This document shows, piece by piece, positions 1-4,980 of a stretch of 6,152 nucleotides of DNA. The position numbers were made by a program, and so were the translations under genes. Within the stretch, counting starts at the first letter, position 1. Each line of letters begins with the position of its first letter. The stretch is from Phycisphaerales bacterium (GTDB lineage Bacteria; Planctomycetota; Phycisphaerae; Sedimentisphaerales; Anaerobacaceae), in the NCBI GenBank assembly GCA_003533825.1, contig DQCG01000243.1, forward strand, positions 1-6,152, given 5' to 3'. The notes below the pieces were generated by a model. That model ran no database searches and was not told the origin of the DNA. It worked only from the letters and a program-made list of their open reading frames with translations.

Positions 1-2
1 TG

Positions 3-212
3 ACGGGCATGAGGGACGGCAAGCGCGACTTCGGCCAACAGATCGAGCTGCGCTGCTGGGACAGCATAGATGCGCGAACCGCCACGCCGACAAGACTCTC
101 ATTCGATATACTGGAAGAACTTGCCAGCGAGATCATCCGGGAAGTCCCGGGCGTCGTCAGCGTCACGTACAACATTGCCAGCAAACCGCCCTCGACAATC
201 GAAGCGATATGA
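3..212 (+). CDS. guaA: GMP synthase (glutamine-hydrolysing), C-terminal end, 5' truncated by window
   Basis: The frame is open from the first base and ends at TGA 210-212, so only about the last 69 codons are present. The tail matches the dimerisation domain of GMP synthase: a 'FDILEELASEIIREVPGV' helix, then a 'VTYNIASKPPSTIE' strand, corresponding to the family's usual 'V-Y-(D/N)-I-(T/S)-SKPP-(G/A)-TIEWE' ending. GuaA converts XMP to GMP in the cytoplasm using glutamine and ATP. The amidotransferase and ATP-pyrophosphatase domains would lie upstream of the window. One small oddity is that the protein ends in E-A-I instead of the nearly invariant E-W-E. The ATG at 9 is internal and is not a start. 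No clear terminator follows it. The identification rests on this short tail alone, but the SKPP-TIE motif is distinctive. Confidence 0.85.
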   Translation, partial: TGMRDGKRDFGQQIELRCWDSIDARTATPTRLSFDILEELASEIIREVPGVVSVTYNIASKPPSTIEAI

Positions 213-217
213 TATTT

Positions 218-252
218 CGTGCTGCGTGCTGCGTAGAGCGTGCTGTGTGCGG
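218..252. repeat. Decaying heptamer tandem repeat (CGTGCTG)
   Basis: Exact CGTGCTG units start at 218, 225 and 239. A degenerate unit (CGTAGAG, 232-238) sits between them and a further diverged one (TGTGCGG, 246-252) follows. The repeat lies in the short gap between guaA and the 63-residue ORF. It looks like simple-sequence slippage; no function is suggested by the sequence. Confidence 0.55.
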
Positions 253-305
253 AGTCGGCGAACGCAGAACAGACTTAAAACGTTGAGAAAGAACCGAGGA
301 TAAAA

Positions 306-497
306 ATGGGCATTCTCTGGGAAGTTGTGCAGACCGGCCTGATGTACGGCCAGAAACGAAAAGCCGACACTATCGAGGACCGGGTCCAGACACTCGAAGA
401 CCAGCTTCAACTGACGCAGAACACGATGCGACAGCTCGTGAAAAAGCTCGAAGAAATTCACGGACTCGACATAGACGGCGACGGCAGGGTCGGTTAG
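306..497 (+). CDS. Small coiled-coil protein with terminal DxDGDG loop, unknown function
   Basis: A 63-residue ORF starts at ATG 306 with a GAGGA-type ribosome-binding site (296-300) five bases upstream, which supports it being expressed. The N-terminus (about residues 1-15) is mildly hydrophobic ('MGILWEVVQTGLMYG'). Residues ~20-52 are strongly charged and heptad-like, as in a coiled coil. The last nine residues, DIDGDGRVG (D55, D57, D59), have the spacing of an EF-hand or dockerin calcium-binding loop, and the protein stops right there. No catalytic motif is visible. It lies 93 bases behind guaA on the same strand and ends 6 bases before the stop of the convergent dprA. I do not recognise a named family. 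A membrane-peripheral or self-associating scaffold protein is possible but is only inference. Confidence 0.65.
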   Translation: MGILWEVVQTGLMYGQKRKADTIEDRVQTLEDQLQLTQNTMRQLVKKLEEIHGLDIDGDGRVG

Positions 498-503
498 CGT
501 GAC

Positions 504-1658
504 CTAACCTTTCGCGAAAAGGCTACCGGGCAGTTGTTTTATCAGGCCTTTGAGTCGCAGCGATATCAGGGTCGCGTTGACAACTCCCGGCGTCAGGTTC
601 GTTTCGGCGATGATTTGTTCTATATGCGAAGGCTCCTTCGTCAGGTAATCGTGAATCTTCTTTTCAGAATCGCTCAGCTTCAGCTTGCTCGCATCGAACA
701 AAGGCTGTTGCGTCTTCGCCGAAGCCTCGGCCGCGGCGCTGCTCACGTGCTCTTCCAACTGCTCGCCGATTTGCCCGAGCGCCTCCATCACATCCTCGAC
801 CGACTCGATTAACGTCGCGCCCTGCTTTATCAACTGATGCGCCCCTTTGCTCAGCGGCGAATCAATCTTTCCCGGCACGGCCATAACTTCCCGGTCGTAA
901 TCCAGCGCGGCTCTGGCCGTAATCAATGCACCCGAACGCGGGGCGGCTTCGACGACAATCGTACCGAGCGAAAGGCCGGCGATAATCCTGTTCCGTGGTG
1001 GAAAATTCACCGCCAAAGGCTCCGCCTCAAGCGGCAATTCGCTAATGCAGGCGCCGGATTCGGATATCAGCTCGAAAAGTTTCTTATTCTCCGGCGGAAA
1101 GACCCGCGCAAGGCCGCAGCCCTGCACGGCAATGGTTCGCCCGCCGGCCGACAACGCTCCCTGATGAGCGGCGGTATCGATGCCTCGGGCCATCCCGGAA
1201 CAAAGCGTAAATCCCGCCGAGCCAAGGAAATGCGCGAATCGCGAAGCCTGCTCTTGGCCGTATAGGCTGCATTGCCGCGAGCCGACTATCGACATCGCCA
1301 GATTATCCTCGCGCATCAGGCTGCCCTTGACGTAAAGCACCGGCGGCGGGTCGTAAATCCGCTTCAATACCGGCGGATAACGCTCGTCGGCAAGATTCAC
1401 GAGCCAGACGTCGAGTTTGCCGGCCAGTTCCAACTCGGCCACCGCGTCGAATTTCTCGCGGGTCGAGGCGATTCGCTCGGCGGTTTTGAAGCCGATACCG
1501 TCGATTTTAGCCAGTTCGCTCACCGAAGCGCCCAAAACTCGCTCGGCCGAGCCGAAATATTTGATCATCTTCGCGAACGTAACCGGCCCGATGCCGTCGG
1601 CCCTGATAAGCTTGAGCCAGTTCCCAATATCCGCCGAATTCTCCTGCGCTTTTGCCAT
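504..1658 (-). CDS. dprA: DNA-processing protein DprA/Smf
   Basis: A 384-residue protein read from ATG 1658. DprA binds incoming single-stranded DNA during natural transformation and loads RecA onto it in the cytoplasm. Domains in order: tandem helix-hairpin-helix motifs (about 12-66, with 'ADGIGP' and 'IDGIGFKTA'); the Rossmann-like DprA core (about 80-295) with GSR at 126-128, SGMARGID at 154-161, FPPRNRIIAGLS at 219-230, then SGALITA; a linker; and a C-terminal winged-helix (DML1-like) domain (about 330-384). The length is normal for a full DprA with HhH and winged-helix domains. The frame extends upstream to TTG 1742, but those 28 extra residues are a Cys/Phe-rich stretch absent from DprA proteins, so the internal ATG before 'AKAQENS' was chosen. 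No strong Shine-Dalgarno is seen there. The gene is convergent with the 63-residue ORF and divergent from the accessory cassette. Confidence 0.95.
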   Translation of the reverse strand: MAKAQENSADIGNWLKLIRADGIGPVTFAKMIKYFGSAERVLGASVSELAKIDGIGFKTAERIASTREKFDAVAELELAGKLDVWLVNLADERYPPVLKRIYDPPPVLYVKGSLMREDNLAMSIVGSRQCSLYGQEQASRFAHFLGSAGFTLCSGMARGIDTAAHQGALSAGGRTIAVQGCGLARVFPPENKKLFELISESGACISELPLEAEPLAVNFPPRNRIIAGLSLGTIVVEAAPRSGALITARAALDYDREVMAVPGKIDSPLSKGAHQLIKQGATLIESVEDVMEALGQIGEQLEEHVSSAAAEASAKTQQPLFDASKLKLSDSEKKIHDYLTKEPSHIEQIIAETNLTPGVVNATLISLRLKGLIKQLPGSLFAKG

Positions 1659-1811
1659 TGTGACATTAAACCACGAACAGCAAAAAAACGCACAAACAAA
1701 AATCCCGCAAACCTGGTTTTTGCCCAAAAACCCGATTTTCAATACTGAAAATACCCAAATTCAAGCCAAAATTGGACTCAAAAGGCGATTTGGTGAAAAA
1801 ATCTTACTTTT

Positions 1812-1834
1812 TTTGAATTTTTTAGAAATTCAAA
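1812..1834. repeat. 9-bp perfect inverted repeat (AT-rich hairpin)
   Basis: TTTGAATTT (1812-1820) and AAATTCAAA (1826-1834) are perfect complements around a 5-base loop. Neither strand has a T-tract directly after the stem, so it does not look like an intrinsic terminator. It could be a protein-binding site or a remnant of an inserted element. Confidence 0.5.
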
Positions 1835-1869
1835 GGTAACATTTAGCCCGTGAGATACGCTGTTATTAC

Positions 1870-1912
1870 TGAATAGGAGATTAATGAATAGGAGATGATT
1901 GTTTGTGAATAG
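1870..1912. repeat. 12-bp direct repeats TGAATAGGAGAT (two perfect copies plus a partial third)
   Basis: TGAATAGGAGAT occurs at 1870-1881 and again at 1885-1896, offset by 15 bases. A 7-base partial copy (TGAATAG) lies at 1906-1912. Each full copy carries AGGAG, and each is close to an ATG opening only a 4- or 5-codon frame. The array sits about 110-155 bases upstream of the cassette's first gene and could be a tandem binding site. Confidence 0.6.
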
Positions 1913-1985
1913 TAACTTGATGGCCGAAGGTTCGTGACAAAGCAGAAATTTTTTTGAAAAAGTGTTTTTTTCTAAACAATAGTTG

Positions 1986-2014
1986 TTGATAGACGATACT
2001 ATATATAGTACTAT
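1986..2014 (+). promoter_or_regulatory. Candidate promoter of the accessory cassette
   Basis: TTGATA (1986-1991) and TACTAT (2009-2014) are separated by 17 bases and match 5/6 and 4/6 of the sigma-70-type consensus. Transcription would begin near 2020, giving an almost leaderless message for the ATG at 2025. A perfect palindrome fills the spacer, which is a classic place for a repressor site. Other AT-rich arrangements nearby are also possible, so this is tentative. Confidence 0.3.
1997..2010. repeat. 14-bp perfect palindrome, possible operator
   Basis: TACTATATATAGTA is perfectly self-complementary and lies just upstream of the cassette's first ATG, between the candidate -35 and -10 boxes. 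Ribbon-helix-helix proteins, such as the domain encoded by the second cassette gene, commonly bind short palindromes to repress their own operon. An operator role is inference; the palindrome itself is exact. Confidence 0.5.
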
Positions 2015-2024
2015 TTGGTTAGGA

Positions 2025-2366
2025 ATGAAAAAGAATAAATGCGTAATACTGGTTCCGACGCAGTACAACGATGGCATGCCAGTTCCGGAAAAGGTGATTG
2101 TTGGCATAAAACGAGAGATCGATGAAGCATTTGACGGCCATCATGTTGCTGGTGTAGGAGAAGGCGCTTATCGGATGGCAGATGGGAGCATGGCATATGA
2201 TCCTACACTGGAGATATGGATTGCAGTAAGGTCAGATCAAACTGATCAAGTAAGGAATTTAGCGCGCAAACTCGCACGGATGCTCAAACAAGAATCGATA
2301 TGGTTTGAAATTACGAATTCCCAAGTGGAGTTTGTCGAACCAAATGAAGAGACCGGATTTGAATAA
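2025..2366 (+). CDS. Conserved-looking alpha/beta protein of unknown function, first gene of cassette
   Basis: A 113-residue protein from ATG 2025. The same frame is open to a TTG at 1983, but that would place the start upstream of the palindrome and promoter. An AGGA directly abuts the ATG, so initiation may be leaderless or weak. The predicted order is strand ('CVILVPTQYNDG'), helix ('EKVIVGIKREIDEAF'), strand ('VAGVGEGAYRMADGS'), strand ('TLEIWIAVRSD'), helix ('VRNLARKLARMLKQ'), strand ('SIWFEIT'). This layout, with the G-x-(Y/W)-R-x-x-DG element before a strand, recalls DUF3574-type proteins, but I would not assign the family firmly. There is no signal peptide or membrane segment. Its stop overlaps the next gene's start (TAATG), so the two are probably translationally coupled. 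Function unknown; an accessory or regulatory partner of the nuclease-like protein is possible. Confidence 0.8.
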   Translation: MKKNKCVILVPTQYNDGMPVPEKVIVGIKREIDEAFDGHHVAGVGEGAYRMADGSMAYDPTLEIWIAVRSDQTDQVRNLARKLARMLKQESIWFEITNSQVEFVEPNEETGFE

Positions 2367-3511
2367 TGGATAAGTGCAAAGAAATCTTGGAGAAAGCACG
2401 TGGACTCGCACGATCATGTCGAACATGGGCGGATCTATCCAACTCGCTGTTTGATCCGTTAGAAGGCTTGGTTGCAAGGATATTTCCGCACAGTGAAGAG
2501 AGGGCGAAGTTCCGGAAAACGAGTGCATACGAGGAACTGCACGCGCTTGTGGAAAAGAAGATGGAAGCCACGGGTTTGGTCGGCGGGGCTACTCCCCAAA
2601 AAAGTGGCAGGTTCGTGGTTAGGCTTCCGCGTTCCCTCCATGCTGCGCTTGAGAGAGAAGCTGAAGCGGAAAGTACGAGTCTCAACCAACTTGTTGTTGC
2701 GAAATTGGCAGTGCAGCTGGATAACCTTGCAGGGGGAAAAATTGAAAGGATTATGGAAGCGTTTCTGGATGTGCGCGAAGGGTACTCCTCCGACAAAGTT
2801 ATTGCTGATCCAACGCTCAATCGCAGATTCCTGAGACGGTGTCGTGAGTTGGGCCTAGCGGGCACGGATTTCGAGTTGAACTGGGAGCTTCTCAATGCGC
2901 GAAAGAACAGGAAGCTGTCGAACCTTTCAGGTTTAGTAAAGACAAGACGTTACAGTGTAGGGAAAGTTATCGATGAATTCGAGTACGCAAGCGAGCTCGC
3001 TGTAAGGTATATGCAGCAAAGCAAAGATGTTTCGCTGGACCAAATAATCTGTGCCCCCGAACTGGCAGAAGAGTTTGATACTTATGCATCTCGATTGGCC
3101 CCAAACTTTTCATCTTTGCAGTACCGATGGGCAGCCTTTGGTCTGCGAAAGGCTGGGCGACTTGGAAAAAGAGCAGATGAAATTGGGGATGTACCGGAAC
3201 TAGAATCCTTTGGCAAAGTGAAGTCTCTTAAATTAGCAAGAATTCCAGAGGTTGGCGGGCTTTATCTTTTTTCGAGTGGTGATACGCCCGTATTTGCTAG
3301 CCAGACAGACAATTTAAGGCATAGGCTGGAACGACATGTCAAGGTTAGTCCGTCGGGCCTACCTCGTTGGTTGTGGGATATAAGACGGCAACCTCTACAG
3401 GTGGAGATCGCGCCATTACCTGACAAAAGTCGTAGTCTCAGGCAAACCATGGAATTAGTGTTAGCAAGAGAGCGGAAACCTGTGCTGAACTTTTCAAGAA
3501 AGGTTGCTTGA
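2366..3511 (+). CDS. HicB/Arc-type RHH DNA-binding protein fused to a GIY-YIG-nuclease-like domain
   Basis: A 381-residue protein whose ATG overlaps the preceding TAA by one base. Residues 1-78 are a charged helical region. Residues ~79-118 ('SGRFVVRLPRSLHAALERE', then 'SLNQLVVAKLAVQL') are a textbook ribbon-helix-helix domain of the HicB/Arc type. Residues 142-184 and 224-266 form an ungapped internal repeat (10 of 43 identical; shared pattern D..I..P.L...F, then W.....RK...L). The C-terminus (about 288-376) reads like a GIY-YIG fold: GGLYLF (297-302), VFASQTDNLRHRLERH (309-324), E363 and KPVLN (371-375). Y300, R320, E363 and N375 line up with the family's catalytic Tyr, Arg, Glu and metal-site Asn, whereas 'YIG' has become F-A-S. 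Activity is therefore plausible but unproven. With a DNA adenine methylase next door, a restriction-like role is inferred. A toxin-antitoxin antitoxin is the main alternative, but there is no HicA-like toxin nearby and the length is far beyond HicB. Confidence 0.88.
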   Translation: MDKCKEILEKARGLARSCRTWADLSNSLFDPLEGLVARIFPHSEERAKFRKTSAYEELHALVEKKMEATGLVGGATPQKSGRFVVRLPRSLHAALEREAEAESTSLNQLVVAKLAVQLDNLAGGKIERIMEAFLDVREGYSSDKVIADPTLNRRFLRRCRELGLAGTDFELNWELLNARKNRKLSNLSGLVKTRRYSVGKVIDEFEYASELAVRYMQQSKDVSLDQIICAPELAEEFDTYASRLAPNFSSLQYRWAAFGLRKAGRLGKRADEIGDVPELESFGKVKSLKLARIPEVGGLYLFSSGDTPVFASQTDNLRHRLERHVKVSPSGLPRWLWDIRRQPLQVEIAPLPDKSRSLRQTMELVLARERKPVLNFSRKVA

Positions 3512-3518
3512 TCGTCGA

Positions 3519-3537
3519 GCCGATCTTTGTGGTCGGC
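3519..3537 (+). promoter_or_regulatory. Hairpin between nuclease-like and methyltransferase genes (weak attenuator?)
   Basis: GCCGATC (3519-3525) pairs with GGTCGGC (3531-3537), seven pairs with one G-T, around a TTTGT loop. Only four T residues follow (3540-3543), after GG, so it is at best a weak terminator. The stem begins 8 bases after the stop of the preceding gene. It could tune the expression ratio of the two proteins. The stem also contains a GATC. Confidence 0.35.
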
Positions 3538-3565
3538 GGTTTTGGTCGGATGGAGACGCAACGGA

Positions 3566-4360
3566 ATGGTACTAAGGCCGCCAGTTAAATGGCACGGTGG
3601 GAAATACTACTTGGCGAAACGCATTATCTCATTGTTTCCCCCTCATCGAATTTATCTTGAGCCCTTCGGGGGTGCTGCTTCTGTGTTGTTGAACAAGATC
3701 CCCGCTGAGGTGGAAGCCTACAACGATCTTGATTTGAAGATTGCCCGGCTATTCCGGGTTTTGCAGATGCAAGGTCGGGAGTTTGTAGAGAGAGTCCAGT
3801 TTGTTCCGTATAGCGAATATGAGTTTGAGAGTGCTGATTGTTATCCGTCGAGCGCTTCAGACATCGATAAGGCTGTGTGTGATTTCATCCGCTGGAGGCA
3901 GTCCTTTGGAGGAAGGGGTAAATCATGGAGTTGCACTACTACAAGAGCTCGGGGTGGAATGGCCGGAGATGTAAATGCGTGGTGGACGGCGATAGAGCAA
4001 TTGCCTGAAATAATTGGACGGTTACAGCGAGTTCAAATCTTGTCGCAGCCCGCAATCAAGGCAATACAACGTTTCGATCATCGTGATGCTCTAATATACT
4101 GTGACCCTCCCTACTTGCACGAGACGCGCGCGATTAACAGCAGGGATGTGTACGGAGTCGAAATGACAGAGGAGCAACATGTTCAGCTTGGAGAGGCATT
4201 AAAGAGATGTGTTAGCAAAGTAGTTGTTAGTGGGTATCCGTCGACATTGTATGAAAATCTTTTTAGATCTTGGCGCCGAGTCGAGTTCGACATTGCAAAT
4301 CATGCTGCGGGAGGTCTTAAAAAAACGCGTAAGCGTGAAACACTATGGCTGAATTGGTGA
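3566..4360 (+). CDS. D12-class (Dam-like) DNA adenine-N6 methyltransferase
   Basis: A 264-residue enzyme that transfers a methyl group from S-adenosylmethionine to adenine N6 in a specific DNA site. Start chosen at ATG 3566, with GGAG at 3552-3555; an upstream TTG at 3527 would add 13 residues lacking family similarity. Motifs in order: PPVKWHGGKYYLAKRI (5-20, motif X with the D12-typical KWxGGK), YLEPFGGAASVLL (30-42, SAM-binding motif I), YNDLD (52-56), the catalytic DPPY (180-183, motif IV), VVVSGY (219-224) and a C-terminal RETLWLN. All key motifs look intact and the length is normal for D12 enzymes. The region between ~82 and 170 is the variable target-recognition part, so specificity (GATC or other) cannot be read from sequence. 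It lies 54 bases after the nuclease-like gene on the same strand, consistent with the modification half of a restriction-modification cassette, or with a phage-derived solitary methylase. Confidence 0.93.
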   Translation: MVLRPPVKWHGGKYYLAKRIISLFPPHRIYLEPFGGAASVLLNKIPAEVEAYNDLDLKIARLFRVLQMQGREFVERVQFVPYSEYEFESADCYPSSASDIDKAVCDFIRWRQSFGGRGKSWSCTTTRARGGMAGDVNAWWTAIEQLPEIIGRLQRVQILSQPAIKAIQRFDHRDALIYCDPPYLHETRAINSRDVYGVEMTEEQHVQLGEALKRCVSKVVVSGYPSTLYENLFRSWRRVEFDIANHAAGGLKKTRKRETLWLNW

Positions 4361-4372
4361 ATTGGGGAGGAA

Positions 4373-4474
4373 ATGGGCGTTGTTTACCTATTTGGGTTAG
4401 ATAAGGCAGGTTTGGAAGGATTGACAATATTGTTGATTATCTCACAGAACCAAAAAATTTGTTTTTTTGCTTGA
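4373..4474 (+). CDS. Doubtful 33-residue ORF behind the methyltransferase
   Basis: ATG 4373 is preceded by a strong GGGGAGG (4364-4370), but only two bases separate them, which is short. The frame closes at TGA 4472-4474. The product begins 'MGVVYLFGLDKAG' and has a hydrophobic centre ('LTILLII'). It begins 12 bases after the methyltransferase stop, so it could be a small last gene of the cassette, a gene remnant or chance. No family is recognised. Confidence 0.2.
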   Translation: MGVVYLFGLDKAGLEGLTILLIISQNQKICFFA

Positions 4475-4511
4475 CCTGTGCCGGGTGGTTTGATAGGTAT
4501 TTGATGAGATT

Positions 4512-4535
4512 ACAGGATTATTGTGTTTATCCTGT
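4512..4535. repeat. 7-bp inverted repeat upstream of the riboswitch
   Basis: ACAGGAT (4512-4518) and ATCCTGT (4529-4535) are exact inverted copies separated by 10 bases. No T-tract follows. The spacing would suit a dimeric regulator binding near the riboswitch promoter, but nothing further supports this. Confidence 0.4.
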
Positions 4536-4570
4536 CTAAATACAGCTCTTTGAAAAACGGATAGTTCAAT

Positions 4571-4768
4571 TGCAGGTCCCGGGGCATATTTTGCTTTGGG
4601 ATACTTCAAACGGGAACGCGGTTAAAATCCGCGGCGGTCGCGCCGCTGTGAGCGCCTGCTCCGATTAATAATCGGAAGTCCGAGAGGCAATTATCCACTG
4701 TCCACGGCAGAAAATTCTGCCGGACGGGAAGGAGCCTTGAGGTAAGACGCAAGTCAGAAAACCTGCCT
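4571..4768 (+). promoter_or_regulatory. Cobalamin (adenosylcobalamin-type) riboswitch aptamer
   Basis: The conserved core is clear. GCAGGT (4572-4577) and ACCTGC (4761-4766) form the closing P1 stem. 'CGGGAACGCGGTTAAAATCC' (about 4610-4630) matches the GGGAA-GGT-AA-TCC block, followed by 'GCGCCGCTGTGA' (4640-4651), corresponding to the CGCCACTGT block. A perfect hairpin arm lies at 4660-4676, then GGAAGTCCGAGAGGC. A second perfect arm is CGGCAGAA/TTCTGCCG (4705-4722). The B12 box AAGTCAGAAAACCTGCC (4751-4767) closes it. Cobalamin binding would be expected to lower expression of the downstream gene. The controlled gene begins about 310 bases after the aptamer, with a terminator in between. Confidence 0.93.
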
Positions 4769-4813
4769 GCAGTTGGTTATACATTGTTAGGGATTCTATT
4801 TTGAGTTTTGAAG

Positions 4814-4870
4814 CGCGGGCAAGATGCTCGCGACACGATTCGAAATGGGAACCCTTGTGTTCTCGCGAGC
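4814..4870. repeat. REP-like palindromic element with two alternative hairpins
   Basis: CGCGGGC (4814-4820) pairs with GCTCGCG (4826-4832), one G-T, around a 5-base loop. The same GCTCGCGA (4826-4833) is also a perfect complement of TCGCGAGC (4863-4870), extended by CAC/GTG (4834-4836 with 4857-4859). The two structures exclude each other. The element resembles dispersed GC-rich palindromes of the 'CGGGCAAGATGC' kind, which I recall only loosely from intergenic regions of other genomes. It lies between the aptamer and the terminator, so it may be either a mobile repeat or part of the expression platform. Confidence 0.45.
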
Positions 4871-4936
4871 TGGAACGCATGTGTGGCTCTATAGCCTTTT
4901 TTCGCAGGCTGTGGTTCTATTAATGCAGGGCGATTT

Positions 4937-4974
4937 AAAACCGCCGTTTCCTTCGTGGGAGCGGCGGTTTTTTT
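4937..4974 (+). terminator. Strong intrinsic terminator in the riboswitch leader
   Basis: AAAACCGCCG (4937-4946) pairs perfectly with CGGCGGTTTT (4962-4971). The stem continues inward as TTTCC (4947-4951) with GGGAG (4957-4961), including two G-U pairs, leaving a 5-base loop; about 15 pairs in all. T residues run from 4968 to 4974. It lies about 170 bases after the B12 box and about 100 bases before the start codon, so it probably stops leader transcripts when cobalamin is bound, or reduces read-through generally. Confidence 0.85.
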
Positions 4975-4980
4975 ATTGTC

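Larger units (their letters stand above)
1659..2024. other. AT-rich intergenic region between divergent dprA and the three-gene cassette
   Basis: This stretch of 366 bases has no convincing gene. It is markedly more AT-rich than dprA. It holds a 9-bp inverted repeat (1812-1834), two perfect 12-bp direct repeats plus a partial third (1870-1912), runs of T and A, and a palindrome within a candidate promoter (1986-2014). It must contain the dprA promoter on the minus strand, but I could not find convincing -35/-10 boxes for it. The change in composition beginning here may mark the left edge of an acquired segment. Confidence 0.6.
4361..4570. other. AT-rich spacer between methyltransferase and riboswitch
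   Basis: This 210-base spacer has no recognised gene apart from one doubtful 33-codon frame. It contains a 10-bp palindrome ACAATATTGT (4424-4433), an A6/T7-rich stretch (about 4452-4468), and a 7-bp inverted repeat at 4512-4535. TTGACA at 4421 and TTGACC at 4471 resemble -35 boxes, but neither has a good -10 box at normal spacing. The promoter for the riboswitch transcript should lie here; I could not place it securely. No strong terminator follows the methyltransferase gene. Confidence 0.5.

Noticed and set aside
837..1265. Long plus-strand open frames opposite dprA (also 534-812 and 1272-1748)
   Set aside because: They are arginine-rich antisense frames of the clear dprA coding sequence, without ribosome-binding sites or recognisable domains.
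1659..1742. N-terminal extension of DprA to TTG 1742 with a hydrophobic, cysteine-rich stretch resembling a signal peptide
   Set aside because: DprA is cytoplasmic and homologues begin near the helix-hairpin-helix domain; the stretch comes from T-rich non-coding DNA and the ATG at 1658 fits better.
2366..2725. HicB antitoxin half of a HicAB toxin-antitoxin pair
   Set aside because: The RHH domain is HicB-like, but the protein is 381 residues with further domains and neither neighbour resembles the small HicA dsRBD-like toxin.
4452..4468. A-run/T-run hairpin as terminator of the cassette
   Set aside because: The stem would consist only of A-T pairs around a 4-base loop and would be unstable.
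4884..4902. Second terminator: GGCT/AGCC stem followed by six T residues
   Set aside because: The stem is only four pairs, too weak compared with the clear terminator at 4937-4974.
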